A stretch of 64,000 nt of DNA from Caprimulgus europaeus (Eukaryota; Chordata; Aves; Caprimulgiformes; Caprimulgidae). A program made the translations under genes and the position numbers. The notes beneath the pieces are model-generated. The model ran no database searches, was not told where the DNA came from, and saw only the letters and a program-made list of their open reading frames with translations. Location: contig OU015541.1 of the NCBI GenBank assembly GCA_907165065.1, forward strand, positions 12,577,001 to 12,641,000. Direction: 5' to 3'. Below, piece by piece: positions 49,600-61,400 of the stretch. Position 1 is the stretch's first letter. Each line of letters opens with the position of its first letter.

Positions 49600-49880
49600 A
49601 GACTTTTTACAAGGGCACGTAGTGATAGGACAAGGGGTAATGGCTTGAAACTAGAAGATTAGATATTAGGAAGAAATTCTTTATGATGAAGGTGGTGAGA
49701 CACTGGCCCAGGTTGCCCAGAGAAGCTGTGGCTGCTCCTCCCTGGAAGTGTTGAAGGCCAGGTTGGATGAGGCTTTGAGTAACCTGGTCTAGTGGAAGGT
49801 GTCCCTGCTGATGGCAGGGGGTTGGAACTGGGTGAGCTTTAAGGTCTCTTGCAGCCCAAACCATTCTGTGATTCTATGAA
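49600..49880 (+). mobile_element. CR1 LINE 3' end of a second subfamily, 5'-truncated
   Basis: A forward CR1 3' piece with the consensus order GACTTTTTACAAGGGCA, GTGATAGGACAAGGGGTAAT, TTAGGAAGAAATTCTTTA, CAGGTTGCCCAGAGAAGC, AGTAACCTGGTCTAGTGG and ATGGCAGGGGGTTGGAACT. It ends in CCATTCTGTGATTCTATGA. The wording differs from the 27, 41 and 45 kb copies (GTCTAGTGGAAGGTGTCCCT versus the TGGGCATGGTGGTGTTGG type), so it is a different CR1 subfamily. About 15 bases of the usual sequence are missing after CTTGAAACTAGAAG. Only the last part of ORF2 and the 3' tail remain. Confidence 0.95.
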
Positions 49881-49881
49881 A

Positions 49882-52800
49882 CAGCAGGTTCAGAAAACCC
49901 AAAAGGAGGGTTTGCTTCAGGCAGTGGATTGCTGGGGTGTGGAGCTCCTGGGCACAGGACATTGCAAAACAAAAACTTGGCATGAAATTTAAAAACTTGA
50001 CCAGCAAATTTGTGTGGAGAGAAAATCACAAAGGGCTTCCCATCCTAGAGAGACATGGCCCTGGCTCAGCAAGCCCTTGAGCCAGAGGCTCCTAGCAGGC
50101 CCAGTGCCAGTCCCAGGGACATCTCACTGCTTGTCCTCCCCTTACTCGTGTCCCCATGGCACTGGTCAGTGGTGCCTACAGGAGACAGAAGAGCCAGACC
50201 AAGGCTGTTGTGTGGCTTGAGCATGACTGCAGCGCAGGTAACAAGCTGTACCATGCTAGAAAGGAAATTATTTGTATAAATCATTCTCAGAGACTTCCAG
50301 CGCTGTCCTGCTCCAGTGAAGCCTCGTTATCTGTGTCCGTTATTCCAGAGCTTGAATCCACAGCATCGTCTTTAGCAAGTGTTTGGTCTTGAAGGAAATT
50401 TGGAACTACAGCAGCCCAAGCTATCAGCTCTGTCCCTGTTTCTAATAAAAGAGCTATTGCTTGGTTGTAGACAGGGAAAAATAATTTTCAGATGCTGCTG
50501 CTCTCAGCGGGGTGTAATAGAAACTTGTTATCGTTCACAAGTTAACTTAATTACATTTTCTCTTCAAGGGTGTTATGCTGGCTCAGCGGGAAGGGGGCTC
50601 ATCTACATAACATTCAGGGGCTGTTTTCTCAAAACTTAGTGATATCTATGGTAAAACACCTCAGAAAGGTGGGGAATTACTTCAGGACTTTCTTTGGATT
50701 AACACGAGCTGCAGCATGGATCCACCAGACCCCCAGGAAACATCATGGCCAGTATCTGAGTCGATAGACAGTGAGATGTCACCTTGCTCCTTCTGTGCTT
50801 GTTATTTTCATCAGATGATCACCAAATCTGAAAAGAAGTAATTTCTTTATTGGTCAAATCTTGAAGGCTTTACTTGTCTTAAATTTGTTTTGCAGAAGGA
50901 AATTTTCCTTCACAGAAGGCTGAAGGCATTACTGAAAATTGAAAGAGCAAGAGAAAAGGCATTAAAATTCAATTTAGGGTGATATAAACGTATTTTTTGG
51001 TTACATATAGAGGATGTCTGAGGATAATCTGGCACTGGACACATCGTGTGTGTGAAGTAGGTGTCCTTCTCTCTGTTGTGTGCTTAACCACAGGGTGCAT
51101 TGCTGCAGGTCACTCAGCAGTTAGGTGTGGGGAGCTCTTCTCCAGGGCCAGGTCCTCCAAATGCTGCTCTCTACATCCATGCCACTGGAGCAGTCCTGGC
51201 ACGTCATGATACAGAGGGTACATCAAGGAGCTGAAAATACCCAAACTCAAAATGCCTTTGAGCATTTTATTCATGGATTACCTGTTGTCAGGGTCAGCAC
51301 AGCTTCACAGAGCTGCTTTCTAGGTCAGCCTGGGAGGACTCTGCAGTCTGACCCCAGCCCAGCAATTACTGCTGCTTGCCGTGGGTCTGGGTGGGTGGTC
51401 GTAGCCTGAGCAGCGATGGGTCAGAGAGGATGAACTTTGCAGGCAGGCTGCAAGAGAGGAACAAAAAAGAGGTGAAAGGAGGTGAACTCAGCTCTATAAT
51501 TAGCTGTGTAATTAAACTTTCTCTGGAGCAAGGAACTCGGGGCCAGTTCTGCCTCCTGTGAAGTGCAGCAACACCTCCAACGCTTCTCACTTAAGAGAAA
51601 GAAAAGCAGTGCCTGGGAGTGTTCCTCCAACAGAGGACACGGATACAGAAACAGCTCCTTTTGAAGGCTCAGCAAATGTCTTTGGGGTTAAACTGGAAGG
51701 ATTTAGCCATTGATAAGGCATAGGGGGTTACCCAGTAATGCATGTGGCCCCACTGGGGGAGAGAGAAAGTCTGAAACAAAGCAAAAGTAATTAAACAGCA
51801 ACAGAGCAGGCAGCACTTCTCTGCTGATAATCTATGCAAACTACAAGGCTTTTTATTTAGACAATCAATAAACCATCCCATTTAATTTTATTTTTGTGTG
51901 GTTGCATGTACTGGGTATATTGTGATAGAAACATTGCAAAGAATTGATTCACAGATAGAAATGTATCTGGGTTGCTTGTGGTTTATTAAGAAGATCAAGA
52001 TAACAAGTGCTGCATTATTGATCAAACCCAGAGGGACACTTCCTTTTTTCCTGCTTGTCGATGAAATCCTGTTGTAATTATTTTTTTCCCTTTTCTCATT
52101 CTTCTTTTCCTCTCACTCCTCCCCAGCTCTCTGGAGATGCAGTAATGAAGTAACCACAACAAATGTCAGACAGGGCTGGCAATGGGCAGGAGAAAGGAGA
52201 CAAGCAGAGATCCTGCAAGGAGGGAAAGCATTTGCCAGTGTGTACAGGAGTGCCAATGCTCTTCATGAAGCTGAACAGGAGCTGAAGTAGCCCCTTTTTT
52301 TTGTTTGCATTTTAGAAAACTTTTACTGTGGAGTTAAGTCTTTATTTACAGCATAACCAGGCCTCTCTACTGGGTCCTGTGCAGGGTTGGACTTCCCAAG
52401 TGTAGGTCTTTTCCTAAGGCCCTGAAGGAGGCTGGTTGGTGTGTGTATATCAATTATGACCATGGTGCAGCAGTTTTGGGACAAGCATATAAAGATATTT
52501 CTTGGTTCTTGGCTGGAGAGATGAGCTTTGAAGCAAGGACAGTGTTTAGCTGGGCAGGGCTTGGTGAGTGCCAGCACCTCTGAGTCCCACATGAGGCTTT
52601 GATCTCCTGTGCCCTCCTTATGTTCTGATGGATGTTTTCTCACCCATCAGTATACAGTTCATACAGAACAAGGTAGGCTTCGAGGGCACCTTGTCCTTTT
52701 TTCCCCCTCAAGATTTTGCTCCTTCTGTGAGGTGGGATCAGAGCAGGTAGACCCTACAGTTTTTCTATCTCTAATTTTTTCACGTAGACACGGGTACCTT

Positions 52801-53685
52801 GGCTGTGCTCTCCCAGTGACCCTTTTCTTTGAGGACAATCTCCAGCTCGGTGATCAGGCTGGAAAATTCCAGCTGTGCAGATCTGCAGTGAAGAAAATTA
52901 TTAGACCTTGGGATAGGTCACTTGTCCTGTTCTTCATGATAGTGTCCCACTGGTGTCCTTAGAACAAAACAATTAGGAGCTTGTGGACTATCACAATTTT
53001 AGGATGATTTTCCTTCTATGTCTTTGCTTCCCCTTGGAAACAGAAAGGAGCTCCCCATTCATCCAGTTTATCACAAATCAGGGAGAGTATCAGCTGCAGG
53101 ACTCACTGGTGCTGTACAACCCCTGCCCATGTCAGCTGCTCTCTCAGCTCTCATGCCAAAGCCTGGAGCCTGGGGCAGCCACGGCACATCTGTGCTGCCA
53201 GGGCTGTGCCATGTGCAAGGAGCCAGTGAGAGATCCCAGCTGGCAGCACATCCTCACATCTTCTGCTCCAGCCTCGGGGATGCAGGATGGGAGGAAGCCT
53301 CTGTTTAGTGTTGGGTTTGCTTGTTCATGCCATGTTTGCTCCTTGGTTATTAACATAGTGGATTTAAAGTTCTTTCTGGAAAGTGGGTTGTCCTCCCAAA
53401 ACTCCTTCAACAGTGTGCTTGTACTTATCCTTGTGGTTATTAGCTGTCAGCTAATCTTCATCTTGAGAACTAATGCTGGTCTGGAGGTGGAGGAGAGTGG
53501 ATGCCATGCATGTTGCTACTGTAAAGGTGATGCTGCAGCTCATCTAAAACCTCCCTTCCCCTGCCCATGGACCTGCTTAAGCACCATTTGAATAGCTTTT
53601 CCACTCAAAGGCCGTGGGACCTGTTTCTGTCCTTTATATTCAACATAATATCTTCTGTACTTAGTATATTATTTCCTCCTTAAAT
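49882..53685. other. Non-coding stretch, no gene recognised
   Basis: About 3.8 kb. The 50220-50400 part keeps several CpGs (GCAGCGCAGG, CCAGCGCTGTCC, CCTCGTTATCTG and CATCGTC) and may be conserved. The 202-codon plus frame at 52983-53591 has no recognised domain; it contains hydrophobic runs but no signal-peptide logic or splice context I trust. No named repeat was recognised. Confidence 0.5.
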
Positions 53686-53689
53686 CCTG

Positions 53690-53970
53690 TGCCTGTGAGG
53701 ATTTAGCCCGGGGCTCGGCGAGGCAGCACTCCCACATGCAGCACCGGCGAGGGCTGCTTCTGCTCCACACTTGCTGCTGTTCTTCCCGCTGCCTCTATTT
53801 GTTATTCAATTTGTACAGCCTAATTTTCCCCACCGCATACATCCCACAGCCCCATAAAATTTAAAAGACTTGCCTGGGCGTAATTGGCTTGTGTTTTGTT
53901 TATATAACCACACGAACAACACATCTGAGATACTAGGAGAGCAAAAAGTCAAATGTAACAGAGTTAGGAA
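53690..53970. other. Candidate conserved non-coding island, locally CpG-rich
   Basis: The left 80 bases are unusually CpG-rich for this window (GCCCGGGGCTCGGCGAGG and GCACCGGCGAGG). They pass into AT-rich sequence with TTATTCAATTTGTAC, ACCGCATAC, GGGCGTAATTGGC and CACACGAACAAC. It is too short and weak for a CpG-island promoter. A conserved regulatory element is the likeliest reading. Confidence 0.35.
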
Positions 53971-53974
53971 GAGG

Positions 53975-56925
53975 CCAGAATTAAACTGGTTTGTAGAGTT
54001 ACCTTGTGCACGTACAAGTTCTGATCATCTTTAATTGCATGGTCACGTTTAAAAGCTCCCTGCTTGCATTTCATGTCCTTGCCAGGAAGATGAGCTGCTC
54101 TAACGCTCCCAGTAAAAGCATCAGTAGCTGCTTTGGTTCTCCTTTTAACACAGGAATGATTTTGTTTGTTTTCTCTTGTATTCTGAAATACCTGACTCAT
54201 TTTGGCTGAGCTATTTCAAACCACTTTACCCTGACATAGGCACTCAAGACATAAAATTCTAACCTTGTAGAAAATTTGGCATTATATTCTAAGGAAAAGA
54301 GATCTAACAAGGGGTACTTTAACCAGGGAGTGCTTCTGGTCCTGATTGTAATGCATGTGGCTGCCCAACGTGATTTATTTACTTGCAGAAGAAAAATCCA
54401 GGCTGATGTTGGAGATCTGGAGTTCCCCTCTTACTTGAGAAATAATAGACAAGCATTGGAGTAAGCCAAGGGCCAGGAGCTCATAACATGTCAAAGATGG
54501 TTGGTGCTGTGTATCAGCCTTCTCGCTGGGCTCACATTTGGTACTAAGATTTAAAAGGTTTGTGAGAGGTGTTAAGACCCAGTGGTCATTCTAGGTTTGT
54601 CCCACTGTCAACCAAGAATAAGGCAAGTCCTGAAAGCAGTTCAGGATTTCTGTAGGTCACAACTGCAGCCTTAATTTAGGTGGATGTGACAGGTAAGTAG
54701 ACTTGCTTTTGCCTAAGCAAAATGACTACAATATTTCCTAGCACAGCACCAGCTTTACTTGCAGAGGTGGGAGAGGGCATGAATCAGAGAAGATAAATTT
54801 TATATTCAAAGGTAGTCTGGCAAGTTCTTATGGCACTTAATAGCTGGCATACTCCCACTGCAAGGGAAGCAGAAAGCAAATTCAATCATTTATGTTACAA
54901 AAATCCCACTGCTCTTTATTATGTGTGCAGATGGTGTCTCAGGAGCTTTGCTGCCAGTGCTCTGCATGCCTAATGCCAGGCAGGGAGCATTGCTTTTCCA
55001 GCCCAGGTGACAGTGGGAAAGCTCCTTTTTTTTTTTGTTTGCTAGAACTGTGTGGATTTCCAAGCTCTTTCCTATTTTTACATCTCATTTAAACAAACCT
55101 TCTAGCAAAAAGTTAAAATATCACAGCAGTCCACATTTAGTGGAGATGAAGGCAGAGGTTCAAATGAGAACAGGTTATGCACCATGGAGGTGAAAAGCTG
55201 TTGCAAAGAGAACAATAAATAAAGAGGTATTGCAGGACATCCTGTACAATGGGAAATGGAGCTGCTTTGTCTTAAATCCTTTCACTCATACAGAGACTTA
55301 CCAGGGTAAAATGTGGAATCAGCTAGACTTGTGGAAATATTTCAACTCCAGGAATGGAATAGGCTCAACAAATGCCTTCTTGGTTTTTATGAAGGCTTCT
55401 AAATGCAGCACTGCCTTCTCTAAGAACTGCATTTCTGCAGCTATTTATAAATAGCCCTAGACTGGCCTTTTCTAATAAGCATCGTCTTTCTTGAGCTGCC
55501 CACTCTTGCTGCAGCAGTGCACCATGAGCTGGTTTTCCTTCACTGCTCCCTGGGTTTGGGATAGGCTCAGTGAAAGTTGCAGGACTGTAGGAAGGTCAGG
55601 TCTGCTCAGCCTCTTTTTCCATGTGCCACACTAAGATTACCATTTACTTTAAGCAATAAAACTCTAGGTTTATACTTCCCCCCTGCAGCCTGAAGCTCTT
55701 CTGGCATTGAACAGCTATTGTGTTATGATATACAGCACCACCAGGACACAGCAAAGCAGTAGCCCAGGTTCATAGGTAGGAGAAAAAAACACAGAGGACC
55801 TGTTTGGCTTTTGAGAATCACAGTCTCTTATCTCAAAAATGCTTTGGGCCAGTAGAATTTAACTCCAAGGCCCTGCAGCTGACAGAATTTGCCATAGATC
55901 CATCTGATTTCATGCTGATAGAAGAAATACTGAAATACTGTCAGCTGAGATGTTTGGGGGCTTTTTAAAAAAAAAAAAAATAAAATCCCATCATGCTGTA
56001 GCTGGTGGGTTTTGTTCTTGGTCTTAGTTCTGTAGGTTGTGACGTTGAGTGGAAGTGTGCTTCAAAGGGGAAGCTGCACATGGCCAGAAGTCCCAGGATA
56101 TGTGGATTAAGAGTAGATACCACAATGTTCAATGCATGTGTCTGGAGTGTCTGTATGCTGTATATGTTGGATGTCGTGGATTTAATGTGTAGGACATCTA
56201 TCAGACTGTGGGCCAGCTGAGAGGCTGACTGCAAAGGATTTCAGGTAGAATCGCTTCTGTTGCAGAACATTTGATCCTTGGTCAGTTGAAAACCAAAGGA
56301 TTTCACCAAACCACAGTGCCTCTGAGCTGCCTTTATCTCCTGCAGCTGGGCCAAGGTAAAAGTGAGTTCCACGGGAGCAGAGCTTTGAAAAACAAATATC
56401 AGGTTCTAGATTCACTAGGGCTTGTGCCTCTGCTTCCCATGGACTTCAGCAAGTTTAAGCACTCAGATTGCTCTGATAACCTAGACCTAACTGTCTTAAA
56501 GCTGAAATGGAGACAGAATTTACTGAGATTTTTTTCTGAGATTTTTTTACCTTGTCCACTTTGTGTTAAAGGACCTTTGCTACAAAACTTTCCAGATTTC
56601 TCTGCAGATCTTAATTAATCAGTCCTACTAGTTCAATTGCAGAGCCCTTTGTGGATCTGTGATCTTTTGATAGTTAGTGCATTGTTGCTACAATCAGTGC
56701 CTTATTTTCCTCTTGGTTTTCCTTACCACTTTACTATTGTTTGTGAATTAAAAGGCCAAAGTGAAGAGCCGTACCTGTGAGCCGTGCTCAGGTTGCACTG
56801 ATGCTCTGGAGATCCGAAGGGGATGCTCAGGGAATTGAGGGGTGGTCATTTGTCTTAGCATATAATTCTGCTGACCTCTGAAAAAAAGTTTAACATTTCC
56901 AGCCTTTCACCTCCAATGATACAGG
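53975..56925. other. Non-coding stretch, no gene recognised
   Basis: About 3 kb. An A-run of 14 or more lies at 55967-55980. No gene or named repeat was recognised on either strand. Confidence 0.5.
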
Positions 56926-56929
56926 CAAA

Positions 56930-57170
56930 GCTGAGGTGAGAGGCTGGCCCAAAGGAAGCTAATGAGATAGCTTGCACCGTTAAGCTGGAGGAGTCGATAA
57001 TAATGAATATTTAAGTGGTGGAATTTTCCACTGCCACCACTAAACTTTTTTTCTACTAATTACTGCCATTAATAAAGTCCTGCCAACACCTGACTAATGA
57101 GGACTCAGCAACAACTTTACTTAAACTATGGCCTTTTGTTTTCTTGGTTGTGCAATGTGTGTGACAATTG
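56930..57170. other. Candidate conserved non-coding island
   Basis: AT-rich, non-repetitive stretch with GCACCGTTAAGC, GAGTCGATAATAATGAATA, GGAATTTTCCACTGCC, CTACTAATTACTGCCATTAA and CCTGACTAATGAGGAC. The dense TAAT cores and intact look suggest an enhancer. Not demonstrated. Confidence 0.35.
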
Positions 57171-57174
57171 CCAG

Positions 57175-58385
57175 GTTGCTGAGCCTGAAGGTTTCAGAGA
57201 ATTAACAGAATATGGAAACAGCCTTACAAGAGGGCAATACTGATGAAAATAGAAATTCTTATTGAAAATAATGCCTTTTGGAGTTCAGAACAATGTTAGT
57301 TCTGTTTGTCTCTTATCAGGTGTTCAGAGAGATGGCTGGTAGTGTCTTCTGCTTTCTAGCATGACTCTTGACATTTGAAAGAGGAGTATGGAAGAGTTAA
57401 CCTAAATTTGTTCATGAATTTGTTCCCTGCAGGAACAGGAATATCTGCTCCAGAGACAAAAGAAGTGAGGACACTTAATGCTTCATGCACGCAGTGTTGG
57501 TCGCTCTCTGCCATAAAATAGCAAAAGGCAAAGGGCTGGAGCTTTGTTTTCTGCTGTTGGAAGCCAAAATTGAGTCTCTGAATTTTCTTGTTTCAGTTTG
57601 ACTTATCATATACCCCAGTTTATGAAATTAAGTGTTTGCAGGAAGAAAAAAGAATCTCCCTTTGCTTCATTCAGAGTTCTTAGTTGAAGCTCCTCTCTCA
57701 TCTCCACCTGACTGACTCCTTTTAAAGCATTTAGAGGTGAAATTCCTATAGTGCACGTAAGAACATCCTCTGCCCTAAAGACACCTTACCACAAAGGGTG
57801 CTTCTTTGTTTAAAATTAGATTAGTTGCAGCTTGTCTGTAAATCTTATGGAAGAGCAGCTTTTAGCTGTAGGACCACTATTTTCTGATGCTGTTAGCTGG
57901 TGAGTAACATGCTGCACTGAGCCAAATGCCCTGGTACTTGACCCTCTTGGGGACAATGCTGTTCCATTTTGAGTGCTGGAGTGGAGATGTGGTGGGAATG
58001 CCTCCCATCTGAGTTTTGTAGGGCTTCAGAGGAGTCTGTGCAGAGCAAGCTAAGAGCTGGAAGTCAAATGCTTCACTCAGGAGCAGATCTAAATCCTTTG
58101 AGAGTGTGGATTTGCTGTCGCTGTTGAGAAAAGTTGGGGGTGTGATTGCAGAACCAAAAAGTCAGCCTGCCTCTGAGAGATGGGGTTCAGGGCTATGAAT
58201 TTCAGTTGACACCAAGCTCTGGCTTCTGTCATTTTGGAGTTGTTTCATGTTTAAACAGTGTAATTGCTGTTAAACACAATTTCTCCGAGCTTTAATAAAA
58301 ATAGCACCACATTAACCTAACAACTTTCTACAGGCAGGATTGATAACATTTATTAAAGGGCTTATATAATGTGTTTGTCTGCAAT
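57175..58385. other. Non-coding stretch, no gene recognised
   Basis: About 1.2 kb. The last part (58240-58385) is AT-rich with TAATAAAAATAG and ATTTATTAAAGG strings and may be constrained. No gene was seen. Confidence 0.45.
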
Positions 58386-58387
58386 AA

Positions 58388-58435
58388 AAATGATAGGACT
58401 TGATGACCTCAGAGGTCTTTCTGGTCCCAGGGCTT
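58388..58435 (+). mobile_element. Tiny CR1-like 3' end scrap
   Basis: AATGATAGGACTTGATGACC through TCAGAGGTCTTTCTGG matches the CR1 3' untranslated string AATGGTTGGACTTGATGATC through TTAGAGGTCTTTTCC. Only about 45 bases are recognisable, with no terminal repeat and no coding part. Short length keeps confidence moderate. Confidence 0.45.
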
Positions 58436-58439
58436 CTGT

Positions 58440-61400
58440 TACTGGCAAGCCAGCCACGAGAGGGCAACAAAGGCTTGTGTGCCACTGGTGGGGCTGTGGA
58501 CAGAGTGTAATTAAAAATAATTTAACACATAACAAATCTGTTGGTGCTGGGAAAAATATTTGCTACTGTTCACTGGAAGCCGGTGTGTCAGGCTCCTTTA
58601 GCAGTAGTGGTTCACGGAGGTGGTGCTTGTGGAGAACATGGCTGGATGCCATCTGGAAGGAGGAGGGAATAAGGCATCACAGTGGTCTTCTGCATGGCAA
58701 TAGTTGCCACCAGGAACCTGGGAGGAACGTGCTCCCTGCTGCTGTGTCTGTTGCTTTTTGGTGGCTGACCAAAGTGGTGGCAAATCCCAAGCAGCAACAA
58801 ACTCCTCTGTGTGGTCTGCAGGAAAGCTTTACTCCTTGTGCTTGTCCTATTACTCAATCACTAGGAGAGGTGATGGTGCCTGGAGTGATTCATGGCCCTT
58901 CCTGCCCATTCCTCAGTGTGCAGAGGACAACCCAGCTTGTGAGTCATGGCCCTTAAAAGCAGGAGAGCTAATAATGAGTGCATAGCCATGAAGCATTGGT
59001 AATAGATTTCAGACCTGCTTTTCCTTAAAGAAAAAAACAGCCAAAAGGCAATTGTAATTGAAATGAGCCTGGTGACCCTGGGCGACTTCTCTGGACAAAG
59101 AGGAGCACAGGTCAGTGCTGGGAGGGTGCAGTGTGGTTATGGGCAGACCCTGGAGTGTTGCCTGCTCACAACATCATAGAAGTCAAGCAAGGATCTCCTA
59201 AATATACACATTCATATTTTTACATCTCTTTGGAGTCCTTGGTTCTCCCTTCTGGGGAGAAGACTGTCAGAAGCCTAGGGGAAGTCAGGCCAAGGAAAGG
59301 GTGCAGAAGGGGAGAAGACTGCTGCTCAGAAGAGGGAGAAAGAGGTGGTGGAAAGTTTGAATCACTTGATGGACTTTTTGTGTCTTTGGTGGTCCAATAA
59401 TGAGAAAGGTATCTGTAAATATTCAATATGTGGTGTCTTGAGGGGATATTTCCTCCAGTCTCTTAGTCTGGGACAGTACTTGACCCACTTGCCAGTGTGG
59501 CATGAATGCAGACAGAGCCTTGCCAGCCAGCTACCCACGGCCAGCAGGGAAAGAATGTGAAAGCTAAAGATGAAAACCAGACTTCCACAGGCTTGGGAAT
59601 AAAAGCTTCATATGGCATTTTTTATTTCCTTGTGTTGCATCTCTGTTTTTAAAATGAGAAGAACAAAGTTATTTGTGGAGGTGTTAAGCTGAGCAACAGA
59701 AAAATCTCTGGTTTCAAGTTGCTGCTGCTAGGTTGGGTTTTTTGTTGTTGTTTTTTGGGGGTTTTTTTTTGGCCCTAGATGCATCACTCTCCAGCATCTT
59801 CATAGGCTGAGTAATAAAACATGACATAACTAAGATGTACAGTGTGCTTTTTGGCTAAACTGTGGGGCTGGCAAAACATTACCATCATTTTTCTGGCTTT
59901 TATTTGAAGTCATAAAGAGTTAAGTGCATCAGTTTGCTGTGGTTATTTTTTCTTCCTTCCTGTGAATGAAAAATGAAGGAGGAATGTGGCAGTTAATTTA
60001 ATAGTTTGTTGGGAGAATATACTGATCTATGACATCACTGATTGAAATGAAGGGTAGAGAACATTCAGAGCTGCAGGAATAAGACATAAGGGAATGTTTG
60101 GTAAATGACATTAAATAAAATATGAGATCTCAAGGCTCAAACTTACTACTAATACAGTTTCCAGATACTATTAGTGGTGAATGTTAAGGAGCAGGGAGTA
60201 GAACAACAAGGTGGGCTTTGGTAGAGGATCTGGTTTTGATCTGGGATTTTTTTTCGAGAGTATCACAAATTAATAGATATTTGTCAATTAATATTCACTA
60301 AATCCCTAAAAATTAGCTAGCTTTCCCTTTCTCTGTTCTAAGGATTACACAATAGTTGTGCAATGAGTTTCCAAATGTAAACATTTATTAAGGCAGGCAC
60401 TAAATCCTCATGTATATACCAAATATTTATTTTTGCTATTTTACTATCAAAGAATGACAGCAAATAAATGATAAAAGATGTCTCTGGGTGCCTGGGATGA
60501 TTATTTAGGCACATTCATTGCTGTCTCAGAGGACTCCAGATGCCAGATAGACTGACCAGGATGGGCTCATTTATTACAAATAACATCCAACTAATAGTAC
60601 TGTAGACCCAAAGTGCTGCTGGTAAAGTTGACTTCTCTGTCCTCACTTCTTCTGGTTATTCTTAATAGTTATATAGGATGAAATAAAGAGTGTGCTGTGA
60701 TTTCACAGTGTATGAAAGCCTGTCACTGCTCTTGTTTTTCTGATAAATATTAGTGGAAGAAGGTAATATTTACTATTGAGACTTGATGTCATTCTTATTG
60801 ATGACATCTCTGAATTCTGAGAAGGGGGGAGGAATATTCTTGTGATGAAACCATAAAGGTGAAACATCTCCATGTGGGCCACCAGCCTTAGAGCATCAGT
60901 GTGAGCTCTGGGACTGCTGCCTCTGAGCTGCATGTTGTCAACAGAGGAGCTGCTTGGAGGAAACAGGTTCCTGTGGTTGTGTTCTCAACTTTTCTGACTT
61001 TGATGGCTTTATTGTCCCATTTCAATGATTTCTGAAGAAGCTAGACAGCTCAGTGCTTGAGCACATCTTGAGGAAAACAGCAACCTTCTCTGAAAAAAAT
61101 TGATTTGTAAATACTGCCAGAGATAAAAAAGGAAACTTATAGTGGGATAAGCATGTTGGGAAGGCTGCAGTGGCAAGATCAATGTGTTTTGATCAGTGTA
61201 GTGCCTTCTACTTCAGCACCAGCTCTTGTCTAAAGGCCCCTGTGCCTGGGCAGTGTGGAGGAAAGTCTATTGAGGGCTGCTGGTGCTCCAAGTAGCAGGG
61301 TTAAACGTGCCACCAGAGGAGATGGAGACAGATGTCTAGGAAACATAATTGTACACCTGTGTATCTTTTTCAGAAGATGCTCTGCTTTGAAATTTAAAAC

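Noticed and set aside
52983-53591. 202-codon plus-strand frame with hydrophobic runs.
   Set aside because: The hydrophobic parts derive from T-rich DNA. There is no domain, start context or homologue I recognise.
59254-59325. GGGGAGAAGACTG occurring twice 54 bases apart.
   Set aside because: In a purine-rich stretch a 13-base repeat can arise by chance, and the flanks do not match.
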